DNA of 64,000 nt from positions 124,001 through 188,000 of the forward strand of contig JAACSL010000001.1 of assembly GCA_009993955.1 (NCBI GenBank). Direction: 5' to 3'. Shown here piece by piece: positions 42,713 through 48,802 of this stretch; position 1 is the stretch's first letter; each line of letters starts with the position of its first letter. The position numbers were made by a program, and so were the translations under genes. Origin of the DNA: Paraglaciecola sp. GTDB lineage: Bacteria > Pseudomonadota > Gammaproteobacteria > Enterobacterales > Alteromonadaceae. The notes beneath the pieces were generated by a model, which searched no databases, was not told the origin of the DNA, and worked only from the letters and a program-made list of their open reading frames with translations.

Positions 42713-43575
42713 GATTGATCCTCCCAGCCCTTTTGATCCAAAAATCTTGGTGGGTGAGTTCTTTCGATGGGATGAAAACCTTTGATGCCTAGATCTAAAT
42801 CCGCTTTAAGCGCTTCATGTTCAGACCAAGCCAGATCGATTATTTTATCAACTTCAATAGCTGCAGCTTCAAGCCCTATTCGCCTAACTTTTGACGCTGG
42901 CAGTGTATGGTTTAAAAATTTCTTTTTAGCCTCATGCTTTTTCGCAGTGTTTTTAACACCAATCAATTTTTTGCACTTTACCCACTCTGACCAAAACGCT
43001 TGGAATAGCTCTTGTCGCTCCTCAGAAAAATCTTTTAAAACTCGAGAGTCCGTTTCGCCAAAAACGGATATATTCTTTTCTTTTTCTTCTAAAGGCTTAT
43101 TGTTCTGTGTATTAACAGCCGTATTGCTAACCGTATTAACTATAGGCTCTACACCTTGATTTATGTGGGGCTTGGCCGTATTGCTAACCGTATTGCTAAC
43201 CGTATTAAATTTTAGGTAGTTATTCAGGCAAATTATGGTAAATTTTCCATCCGTCTTAGTCGTGATTTGACCATGCTTAACGAATGTTTTTATGGCGTTT
43301 TGTATGTCTGATTTAGTCTGATTTAACTCCCTTGCTAATTGCTCATACGTCTTGGCAATTTGACCAGGCATTAGTGTTAGTTTATGCCCTCTAAATTCAA
43401 TTTCAGTAGGCTTGTGCGAAGCTTTCAGAAGCAGGTGAACAAATACCGCTGTATAGCGGCCTTTATGAAGCTTGTACCAAGGCTGTTGATCAATATCACG
43501 CCAAAGATTTACAAAGCCTCTATCACTTGGCATAACGTTTTTGCCTCGGTTTATACTGGTTACTGTGGCTAGCAT
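42709..43575 (-). CDS. Phage replication initiator (O-like), with iterons inside the gene (288 aa)
   Basis: N-terminal winged-helix part (DRGFVNLWRDIDQQPWYKLH ... LMPGQIAKTYEQLARELNQT), a repetitive linker rich in NTVSNT that is encoded by the iterons, and a C-terminal part (FQAFWSEWVKCKKLIGVKNT ... GFHPIERTHPPRFLDQKGWE) like those that contact helicases. An ATG 14 codons in (MPSDRGF) with GAGG upstream is an alternative start. Position before DnaB and the internal repeats make an O-type origin-binding role likely. Confidence 0.82.
   Translation of the reverse strand: MLATVTSINRGKNVMPSDRGFVNLWRDIDQQPWYKLHKGRYTAVFVHLLLKASHKPTEIEFRGHKLTLMPGQIAKTYEQLARELNQTKSDIQNAIKTFVKHGQITTKTDGKFTIICLNNYLKFNTVSNTVSNTAKPHINQGVEPIVNTVSNTAVNTQNNKPLEEKEKNISVFGETDSRVLKDFSEERQELFQAFWSEWVKCKKLIGVKNTAKKHEAKKKFLNHTLPASKVRRIGLEAAAIEVDKIIDLAWSEHEALKADLDLGIKGFHPIERTHPPRFLDQKGWEDQS
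43119..43206. repeat. Iterons: five CCGTATT repeats, candidate replication origin
   Basis: CCGTATT at 43119, 43131, 43176, 43188 and 43200: spacings 12, 45, 12 and 12 bp, with CCGTATTGCTAA as the full unit. They lie inside the initiator gene, next to an AT-rich stretch at 43203-43245. This is the lambda ori arrangement. Origin function is inferred. Confidence 0.7.
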
Positions 43576-43766
43576 GAGCTGACCAGTCTTAAAGGACGTT
43601 TGGCATCCTCTGCTTGCTTCATTTGGTATTCAGCTTTGATAGCATGGTCTATTAGTTGCTTAAGCTCTCTACGGCTCATAGGTGAGGTAATAGAATTATT
43701 AGTCATAGTTACCTGTGCCTTATCCCCGTAAACTTGAATGTTGATTATTTGTTTTACTTGTTCCAT
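43569..43766 (-). CDS. Hypothetical protein upstream of the initiator, CII position (65 aa)
   Basis: Not recognised. MEQVKQIINIQVYGDKAQVT then NSITSPMSRRELKQLIDHAI and a charged end. Strong ribosome site (GAGGTAAGT before ATG). It sits between the early terminator and the initiator, where lambda has cII, but no helix-turn-helix is evident, so it is not called CII. Overlaps the initiator start by 7 bp. Confidence 0.65.
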   Translation of the reverse strand: MEQVKQIINIQVYGDKAQVTMTNNSITSPMSRRELKQLIDHAIKAEYQMKQAEDAKRPLRLVSSC

Positions 43767-43826
43767 ACTTACCTCGTGTTAGTAATTAAGCCGGTAGCGT
43801 TAGCGCGCAGTGACCCGGCTTTTTTA
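43741..43826 (+). ncRNA. Possible OOP-like antisense RNA
   Basis: Plus-strand TTGATT (43741), 17-bp gap, CATACT (43764) as a weak promoter, and about 25 bp further a strong terminator AAGCCGG ... CCGGCTT followed by six Ts (43788-43826). No gene is present on that strand, so a short RNA antisense to the leader of 43569-43766 would result. The terminator is clear; the promoter is weak. Confidence 0.3.
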
Positions 43827-43903
43827 TTGCCTGTTAAAACTCCCTCAAACTGCGAGGGCTTGAATGATAAATTTCGGATTGCAGTCCTAGCCTTTCGGCA
43901 CCC

Positions 43904-43922
43904 AAAAACCCCAATTAAGGGG
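43904..43922 (-). terminator. Early leftward terminator (tR1-like)
   Basis: Minus strand CCCC-TTAATT-GGGG followed by TTTTT. Lies between the small genes behind cro and the initiator module, in the position of lambda tR1. The stop codon of the 43915-44031 gene is in its loop. Confidence 0.7.
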
Positions 43923-44031
43923 CCATCAAAATAACTACAGCAACCGCCAGCAAGAATGCCGCTACAACGTGCCACTCCTTTGCGTATTTGCCTGCGTAGT
44001 AAGCTCTGCGTCTGTTTCTGAGTTGCTCCAT
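43915..44031 (-). CDS. Tiny membrane protein (38 aa)
   Basis: MEQLRNRRRAYYAGKYAKEW followed by a single hydrophobic helix (VVAAFLLAVAVVILMAP). Basic N-terminus and C-terminal helix predict N-in orientation. AGGGG lies 9 bp before the ATG. Overlaps the preceding short frame. Below usual gene-calling size; supported by ribosome site and clean membrane pattern. Function unknown; early leftward position recalls small host-inhibiting phage proteins. Confidence 0.5.
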   Translation of the reverse strand: MEQLRNRRRAYYAGKYAKEWHVVAAFLLAVAVVILMAP

Positions 44032-44129
44032 GTGTCTATCCCCTGCTCAATTGTTAAAATTGCGCTAAATAGCCAGATGATGGCCAACGTCATAGCAGTG
44101 CGTTTGATGTGTGTGACGGTGTTATTCAC
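43962..44129 (-). CDS. Tiny membrane protein (55 aa)
   Basis: GTG start overlapping the preceding stop (GTGA). MNNTVTHIKRTAMTLAIIWL, FSAILTIEQG, then polar tail with many Thr/Gln. One hydrophobic helix at about 12-27. Overlaps the next small frame extensively in another reading frame, so at least one of the two must be confirmed. Function unknown. Confidence 0.45.
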   Translation of the reverse strand: MNNTVTHIKRTAMTLAIIWLFSAILTIEQGIDTWSNSETDAELTTQANTQRSGTL

Positions 44130-44248
44130 GCTGCATCCAATGGTGTAAATTCATCATTGGCCGCATAAACGTAAGCCAGATTGGTGAATTTCTGAGTTTG
44201 AAGAACGTTAGTTGTTGAAAAGTTTACTTGAATGGGTAATGTGATCAT
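44126..44248 (-). CDS. Short peptide gene after cro (40 aa)
   Basis: MITLPIQVNFSTTNVLQTQK then FTNLAYVYAANDEFTPLDAA. Excellent ribosome site (AAGGAGG) and ATGA overlap with the cro-like stop. Not recognised; no membrane helix. The strong site is the main support. Confidence 0.55.
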   Translation of the reverse strand: MITLPIQVNFSTTNVLQTQKFTNLAYVYAANDEFTPLDAA

Positions 44249-44490
44249 GCGGCCTCCTTCTCTATTTCCATGAATATGTCAGGGCGGAGCATTTCTTTTG
44301 TCACCTTTCCATCGGTTAGTGCTGCGATGTACGGGACAAAAACGGGCGAACACTTGCAACCACGCTTGTTTATCCATCGACTAACAAGCTGTTGGCTCAG
44401 TGTCCTGCCAGCTTTCTCAGAAATAATTTTTGCAAATTTAGATTGATTGCCGTCTGCAATTATCTTCACTGCTTTTTTTATGGGCTTCAA
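44245..44490 (-). CDS. Cro/YdaS-like repressor (81 aa)
   Basis: First gene of the leftward early operon, divergent from the repressor. Start read as TTG (MKPIKKAVKIIADGNQSKFA) because GAGGTG lies 5-6 bp upstream; an in-frame TTG four codons earlier is inside that site. Helix-turn-helix: NQSKFAKIISEKAGRTLSQQ then LVSRWINKRG, the Q..VS.W recognition pattern of YdaS/Cro proteins. Presumably represses the lysogenic promoter. Confidence 0.8.
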   Translation of the reverse strand: MKPIKKAVKIIADGNQSKFAKIISEKAGRTLSQQLVSRWINKRGCKCSPVFVPYIAALTDGKVTKEMLRPDIFMEIEKEAA

Positions 44491-44524
44491 TTTACACCTC
44501 AAGTGGTATTTAAGTTACTTTGAT

Positions 44525-44591
44525 ACTACTTTAGTTGTATATTTGCACAAATGCAAGCTTGTTTGCTATGCTACAAACTAATTTGTAATAT
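44525..44591. promoter_or_regulatory. Divergent immunity promoters with two operators
   Basis: Repressor promoter (+): TTGCTA (44563-44568), 17 bp, TAATAT (44586-44591). Cro promoter (-): TTGCAT, 17 bp, TAAAGT. Operators: ACTACTTTAGTTGT (44525-44538) over the cro -10, and the palindrome ACAAACTAATTTGT (44573-44586) over the repressor -10. The first is repeated exactly at 46295-46308. Confidence 0.65.
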
Positions 44592-44607
44592 TTATAAGGA
44601 TTGTTTA

Positions 44608-45060
44608 ATGAGGTTGTTTATTGTGCCGACACTTGGAACACGAGTAAGGGAAGCGAGGGAGGCTTTAGGGTGGAAGCAAGACGAACTTGCCAATGCATCC
44701 GGGGTATCTCAGCAAGCTATTACCAAGATTGAGTCAGGAACGACGAAAAGACCTACCTGCATAAATGCTTTGGCTAAGGCCCTTGGCGTTTCTGTAGATT
44801 ATCTTGAAACTGGATCAGCGAATGCGTCAAGAGACGATCCAACTATTGAAGCCGAGTCTTACATGCTAACCGCTAAGTCAGCGCTTGGCGAGTCAATATC
44901 AAGCATGAGGGCAATCAATAAAAGCAGGGGCAAGCCTGATAACGAGATAGATCAGCCTCTTTTGGTTAGAGCATTTGAAATATCGCTACGCGCCAAGCTA
45001 ACAGGTGATTATTTAACGGCAGCTTTAGAACTTCAGGATATTAAAAAGACACAAAAATAA
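44608..45060 (+). CDS. Phage repressor, XRE family without a peptidase domain (150 aa)
   Basis: Probable CI-type repressor. Start at ATG 44608 with AAGGA 7 bp upstream (an in-frame ATG at 44551 lies within the promoter). XRE helix-turn-helix at about 8-60: TRVREAREALGWKQDELANA, SGVSQQAITKIESGTTKRPT, LAKALGVSVDYLETG. The rest (LLVRAFEISLRAKLTGDYLT) is helical and probably oligomerises. There is no S24 (LexA-like) Ala-Gly cleavage site or Ser/Lys pair, so it cannot be a RecA-cleaved repressor of the lambda type. Confidence 0.8.
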   Translation: MRLFIVPTLGTRVREAREALGWKQDELANASGVSQQAITKIESGTTKRPTCINALAKALGVSVDYLETGSANASRDDPTIEAESYMLTAKSALGESISSMRAINKSRGKPDNEIDQPLLVRAFEISLRAKLTGDYLTAALELQDIKKTQK

Positions 45061-45083
45061 AAGCGCGGGTTATCTAGCCGCGC
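45053..45083 (-). terminator. Terminator of the three-gene lysogenic cassette
   Basis: Minus strand GCGCGG-(9-nt loop)-CCGCGC followed by TTTTATTTTT; overlaps the last codons of the 45070 gene. It separates the cassette from the convergent repressor gene. Confidence 0.65.
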
Positions 45084-45390
45084 CGTTGTTTATCGCACCC
45101 TTCAAATCTTTACCAAGCAATTTATTTGCGTGGTTAATGGCCTTGCTTTTAAGTGTTATGTACTCAATTGAATCGTCTCTCACAAGAGCATCTTCAGCCT
45201 GCAAGAACAATTCCAAATTCGATTTAAGGCGTTCATTAAGTGGGTCACCAATAGAAATGACATTTTTGGATTTGGTGATTTCAACTAGCCACTGACCTCT
45301 ATCATTGATATGAGTTTTTTCTAATTTGTATATTGTGTAGCAAAACAAAATAATAACTATCACCAATAATAACACGATCAAAACATTCAT
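45070..45390 (-). CDS. Membrane-anchored protein, third gene of the cassette (106 aa)
   Basis: N-terminal membrane helix (about 2-22, VLIVLLLVIVIILFCYTIYK) and a soluble helical part (RLKSNLELFLQAEDALVRDD, SKAINHANKLLGKDLKGAIN). Not recognised. Its start overlaps the stop of the five-helix membrane gene (45387-45390), so the two are translated together and probably act together. Confidence 0.7.
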   Translation of the reverse strand: MNVLIVLLLVIVIILFCYTIYKLEKTHINDRGQWLVEITKSKNVISIGDPLNERLKSNLELFLQAEDALVRDDSIEYITLKSKAINHANKLLGKDLKGAINNGAAR

Positions 45391-45938
45391 TTATTTCCAC
45401 CAATAGACATATAAAAAAACAAAAACCCTTTGCCCAGTTTTAGCAGCACCAATTTCAAAACAAAACCACATAAAACAAATGTAACGCCAAGGTTTATGAT
45501 TGGAATGATTACCTGGTATAGGTATGTAAAAGCTTCAGCATTCGTGTAAACCCTTTCTACATAAGTTGCTATTTGAATAAATGACATAGCCAGATAGCAA
45601 TAAATAATTATTTGCGATGCCTTGTCTTTTAGCATTCTGTTTTTGCTGAATATAAAATTCAAGACGAGGATCAGTATCAAATCAGTGAGCGCATAGCCCA
45701 TAAACCACAAAGCATTCACAACCTCTAAGCACTCCTGGCACCCAAAATACTTTTTAAGCTCATACCTCATTAACTGGTGTATCACGTCGAGCAAAACGAC
45801 ACCAAAGGCCACAAAAACAAATTCTGTGGCCTTTCTAGTTAGCGCCAAATAACAGCATGCAGCACTCAGACAAATGATAAAGTTTGCCGCTGCAATAAAG
45901 TTAATAATTAGCGTCACGTTTGACGTTACATAATCCAT
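45387..45938 (-). CDS. Polytopic membrane protein, second gene of the cassette (183 aa)
   Basis: About five membrane helices: near 7-33, 37-57, 77-97, 108-128 and 140-168. A short loop between helices 2 and 3 holds CQEC. Not recognised. Lies between the secreted peptide gene (17 bp upstream) and the anchored gene (4-bp overlap). The setting next to the repressor and the lysogeny-side location suggest superinfection exclusion or phage-encoded defence, but nothing in the sequence proves it. Confidence 0.75.
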   Translation of the reverse strand: MDYVTSNVTLIINFIAAANFIICLSAACCYLALTRKATEFVFVAFGVVLLDVIHQLMRYELKKYFGCQECLEVVNALWFMGYALTDLILILVLNFIFSKNRMLKDKASQIIIYCYLAMSFIQIATYVERVYTNAEAFTYLYQVIIPIINLGVTFVLCGFVLKLVLLKLGKGFLFFYMSIGGNK

Positions 45939-45954
45939 TATCTACCACTGTAAT

Positions 45955-46149
45955 TTACCCCTTTGTAGGCTTTGGTGGGAGTTCCCCGTCACCATTACCA
46001 AGCGTGCTAACTGAGCACATAAAAGGGGCTAGTTTGCAATACCAAGCCAATGGAACCGGTTCAGTCGTTTCCTCAGAGTTTGCCGCTACTGATGCAATAG
46101 CTAATAAACTCGTGGCCGCCACTAAAAACACTTTCTTAATTTTTTTCAT
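45955..46149 (-). CDS. Small secreted peptide, first gene of the cassette (64 aa)
   Basis: Start at ATG 46149 with GGAGAG 7 bp upstream. Typical signal peptide: MKKIKKVFLVAATSLLAIAS followed by VAA, predicted cut near residue 23 before NSEETTEPV. Mature part of about 41 residues has two cysteines (WYCKLAPFMCSV) and ends ELPPKPTKG, so a single disulphide in the periplasm is likely. Not recognised. It directly follows a LexA box and a promoter with an operator. Confidence 0.7.
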   Translation of the reverse strand: MKKIKKVFLVAATSLLAIASVAANSEETTEPVPLAWYCKLAPFMCSVSTLGNGDGELPPKPTKG

Positions 46150-46170
46150 AATCACTCTCCAATAAGTTAA

Positions 46171-46186
46171 CTGTAAAAATATACAG
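46171..46186. promoter_or_regulatory. LexA-box-like site upstream of the secreted peptide gene
   Basis: CTGTAAAAATATACAG matches the CTG-N10-CAG form of gammaproteobacterial LexA boxes with an AT-rich core; 16 of 20 positions agree with the extended consensus. It lies 22 bp upstream of the ATG and overlaps TATATT, a possible -10, on the minus strand. Confidence 0.65.
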
Positions 46187-46247
46187 CATTACAACTTTAT
46201 CAGATAAACCGAGTAATCAAAAAACATTGAATATGTTTTATATGATT

Positions 46248-46308
46248 AGTATAACAAAAAAACCTTTGACAACAACTTTTATTGTACTACTATTACTACT
46301 TTAGTTGT
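46248..46308. promoter_or_regulatory. Divergent promoters and operators of the rightward operon (pL-like) and the cassette
   Basis: Rightward: perfect TTGACA (46266-46271), 16 bp, TACTAT (46288-46293). Leftward: TTGTTG (46275-46270), 16 bp, TATACT (46253-46248). Operators: ACAACTTTTATTGT (46272-46285) between the rightward hexamers and ACTACTTTAGTTGT (46295-46308), the latter identical to 44525-44538. Confidence 0.65.
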
Positions 46309-46444
46309 GTTCTTAAGTGCTTTATGTGTCACAACTTTAAGGTCAGATATTTGCACATGCTTACCACGCTGGCAAATAATTTTCTTACCGGATTGTAACA
46401 AATGATAAGGCTTAGTCTCGCTTATGGAAATTAGAGGTTCACAC

Positions 46445-46765
46445 ATGAATAACTTCAATTACGCAATTCAGTTAGCAGACAGACTAATGAGTCCGCCAGT
46501 TAACCATCGCGAAGAACTCGATGAACTTATCCAAGCTTATGCCGACGAATGCCTAAGAAATGGCTCCGTGTACGCATTTGGCGACGAGATAACAATTGTT
46601 CACGCCTACAGAGAGCTTGATGGAGATGAAGAATCAGCGGTGATTAAAATGCGTAATCCCGCCACATATCAACATGGGCTTGATGAGCTTAACCAAATGT
46701 TATTTGAAAAACTGTGCTGGCTGATTGAGTTAGCGCGAAATGAACAACAAGATTTAGCAGATTAA
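46445..46765 (+). CDS. First gene of the rightward operon, hypothetical (106 aa)
   Basis: Start at ATG 46445 (AGAGGT 6 bp upstream) and not at the in-frame 46424. MNNFNYAIQLADRLMSPPVN, then a helical, acidic protein (REELDELIQAYADECLRNGS ... LFEKLCWLIELARNEQQ). No recognised family. First after the rightward promoter, about 150 bp of leader. By position it could be an antirepressor or a host-takeover protein, which is speculation. Confidence 0.65.
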   Translation: MNNFNYAIQLADRLMSPPVNHREELDELIQAYADECLRNGSVYAFGDEITIVHAYRELDGDEESAVIKMRNPATYQHGLDELNQMLFEKLCWLIELARNEQQDLAD

Positions 46766-46783
46766 CAACAGTAAGGGGAGATT

Positions 46784-47275
46784 ATGAAAATAATTACTAC
46801 AGGTAGTGAACTAAGGGCGTTAATAGGTGCAGATGGGAAAGTTTCTGAGCCGATCACAATGGCTGAAGGCTGTGAGTTCTTTGGCTTAGAAAGCTTGACA
46901 TCATTTGAAGGTATCACGATGGCTAAAGGTTGTAAGTTCTTTGGCTTAACCAGCTTGACATCATTTGACGGTATAACGATGGCTAAAGGTTGTAAGTTCT
47001 TGGGGTTAAACAGCAGTATAAAGTTATCAGCAACCCCCTCAGAAGAAGAAATGAAAATAATTAAACAAATACCCATCGAAAAAATAAACATGTCATCTTG
47101 GCACTGTGGCACAGCTCACTGTCTAGCTGGGTGGGCACAGGTTATTTCAGGACGTCCCATGAGAGATAGCACAGCGATTAGCGATGGGCGCGAATTACTG
47201 CCATCGTTGTCTCACCTGTTTTTTGCGCCAGACGAACCAGTTAAAAAGCTATTAATGAAGCTGCAAGCAATTTAA
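46784..47275 (+). CDS. Repeat protein with C-terminal CGT-C-AGWA motif (163 aa)
   Basis: Not recognised. N-terminal part has three tandem copies of a 20-residue unit (ITMAEGCEFFGLESLTSFEG, ITMAKGCKFFGLTSLTSFDG, and a truncated third), encoded by a 60-bp DNA repeat at 46853-47008. The regular hydrophobic spacing suggests a small solenoid. C-terminal part has WHCGTAHCLAGWAQVISG, a cysteine/tryptophan motif seen in other phage and plasmid small proteins. Copy number may vary between related phages. Confidence 0.7.
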   Translation: MKIITTGSELRALIGADGKVSEPITMAEGCEFFGLESLTSFEGITMAKGCKFFGLTSLTSFDGITMAKGCKFLGLNSSIKLSATPSEEEMKIIKQIPIEKINMSSWHCGTAHCLAGWAQVISGRPMRDSTAISDGRELLPSLSHLFFAPDEPVKKLLMKLQAI

Positions 47276-47359
47276 GCCGACCTCTTTCGAGGGCACACAA
47301 ACCGACTGGCTAAGTTCACAAGGCCGCGCCAGTCAAAGTAAGCAAATGGAGTGTAACCG

Positions 47360-47650
47360 ATGACAGACTTAATTTACAAATACAACGTTGTTCAAGTGAT
47401 TGATGATATTAAACACCACGTCGATCAAATCAAAGCCGAAGATAACGGTATTGAGGCAGATTGCCAACAATACGAAACCTCTTTAGTGGTTAGCATTAAG
47501 CTGCCAAATGGAGAAGAAAGAAACCGAGTTTTTATCATGCGCAATCAACTTAACGAAATGCGCAATTACCTTGATTCAGTTTTAAAGCCACTCACAACCG
47601 TGTCACCGGAAGCACAAGTAACGAGCGACTTTAAAGGAGTTGCAGCATGA
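47360..47650 (+). CDS. Hypothetical early phage protein (96 aa)
   Basis: Not recognised. MTDLIYKYNVVQVIDDIKHH, a helical acidic start, then ETSLVVSIKLPNGEERNRVF beta strands and a helical end. GGAGTGTAACCG precedes the ATG. Overlaps the next gene by 4 bp. The 84 bp before it contain no gene. Confidence 0.65.
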   Translation: MTDLIYKYNVVQVIDDIKHHVDQIKAEDNGIEADCQQYETSLVVSIKLPNGEERNRVFIMRNQLNEMRNYLDSVLKPLTTVSPEAQVTSDFKGVAA

Positions 47651-47928
47651 GCTACGAAAAGATTTTCCAAGGAAATGGCAAGACATTTAGCGCCTCTTAT
47701 GAGGCTAAAAAGTGGCTTTCAGATAATGGTTATAGCTACGGCGTTTCATGTATTGGCGGCCCAATAGGTGTAATTAAAGGTGATGCCATTATTTCAAAAT
47801 GGCACAACATGACCAGAAAAGAGCAGTCAGAAATGGACGGGCTTTTATATACGGATCGAGAAGGTCCCGCTCGACTAGTTTTAAAAGTGGCGCCAACTAA
47901 ACCCGCGGGAGTAAATGACAGTGAGTAA
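47647..47928 (+). CDS. Hypothetical early phage protein (93 aa)
   Basis: Not recognised. MSYEKIFQGNGKTFSASYEA and KKWLSDNGYSYGVSCIGGPI then KGDAIISKWHNMTRKEQSEM. The pattern of an N-terminal helix followed by GYSYG and IGVIKGD is frequent in small phage proteins upstream of recT, but no function is established. Overlaps recT by 14 bp. Confidence 0.65.
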   Translation: MSYEKIFQGNGKTFSASYEAKKWLSDNGYSYGVSCIGGPIGVIKGDAIISKWHNMTRKEQSEMDGLLYTDREGPARLVLKVAPTKPAGVNDSE

Positions 47929-48802
47929 TCAAACAACAGAAAACCAAAATGAAATGGCAATGGTGCATGTTTCAACAACTGACATGATCCTTGACTACAG
48001 AGCAATGGAGCAAATGGATAGATTGGCTAATTTAATGGCTTCTGGCAAATCAACAGTTCCAGCCCACTTGCAAGGTAATCCAGCCGATTGCATGGCTATT
48101 ATTATGCAAGCTGCACAATGGAAAATGAACCCGTATGCGGTAGGTCAAAAAACGCACGTAGTTAATGGGACTCTTGGATATGAGGCTCAACTAATCAACG
48201 CTGTTGTTTCTTCATCTAAAGCCATTCAGAACGCTTTTGCTTATGAGTGGTACGGCCCATGGGAAAAGGTTATTGGTAAGTTTGAAACAAAGGTAAATCA
48301 ATCAGGTAAACCTTACCAAGTGCCAGGATGGAAACCTAATGATGAAGTTGGTTGTGGCATTAAAGTTTCTGCTTTATTGCGCGGTGAAACTATCCCAAGA
48401 GAATTGGATCTTCTTTTGTCACAAGCTCAAGTTAGAAACTCCACTTTGTGGGCATCTGATCCAAAGCAGCAACTTGCTTACTTAGCTGTTAAGCGCTGGG
48501 CTCGTTTATATGCACCAGCGGTAGTAATGGGAGTTTATTCATCTGATGAATTAGAGGCACCAATTGATGTGGCCAATGAGCGCGTTGTTAATCCTCAACC
48601 TCATGATGATGTTAGCGAAATAGTTGAAAAAGATATTTATACGCAAGAACAGTTTAATGAGTTTGCCAACGTTTGGGCTAACGCTATTCAAGCAAAGAAA
48701 ACTACGCCAGCAAATATCATTAAAAAAATCTCTCAAATCCACGATGTGCCAGCAGACATAATCAAGCAAATTAATGAACTAACTCAGGAGCAACCACAAT
48801 GA
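47915..48802 (+). CDS. recT: RecT-family single-strand annealing protein (295 aa)
   Basis: Binds single-stranded DNA and anneals it, working with an exonuclease in phage recombination. Core signs: MASGKSTVPAHLQGNPADCM, AIIMQAAQWKMNPYAVGQKT, HVVNGTLGYEAQLINAVVSS, CGIKVSALLRGETIPRELDL and KQQLAYLAVKRWARLYAPAV. The C-terminal 60 residues are helical and specific. 4-bp overlap with the YqaJ-like exonuclease gene: a classic RecT/exonuclease pair. Confidence 0.9.
   Translation: MTVSNQTTENQNEMAMVHVSTTDMILDYRAMEQMDRLANLMASGKSTVPAHLQGNPADCMAIIMQAAQWKMNPYAVGQKTHVVNGTLGYEAQLINAVVSSSKAIQNAFAYEWYGPWEKVIGKFETKVNQSGKPYQVPGWKPNDEVGCGIKVSALLRGETIPRELDLLLSQAQVRNSTLWASDPKQQLAYLAVKRWARLYAPAVVMGVYSSDELEAPIDVANERVVNPQPHDDVSEIVEKDIYTQEQFNEFANVWANAIQAKKTTPANIIKKISQIHDVPADIIKQINELTQEQPQ

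Noticed and set aside
43769-43975. 68-codon minus-strand frame before the initiator module
   Set aside because: It runs through a strong plus-strand terminator and the tR1-like terminator, has an odd Cys/Gly-rich start, and competes with better supported micro-genes.
46424-46444. Earlier start for the first rightward gene (MEIRGSH)
   Set aside because: The ribosome site AGAGGT lies inside this stretch and fits the ATG at 46445.
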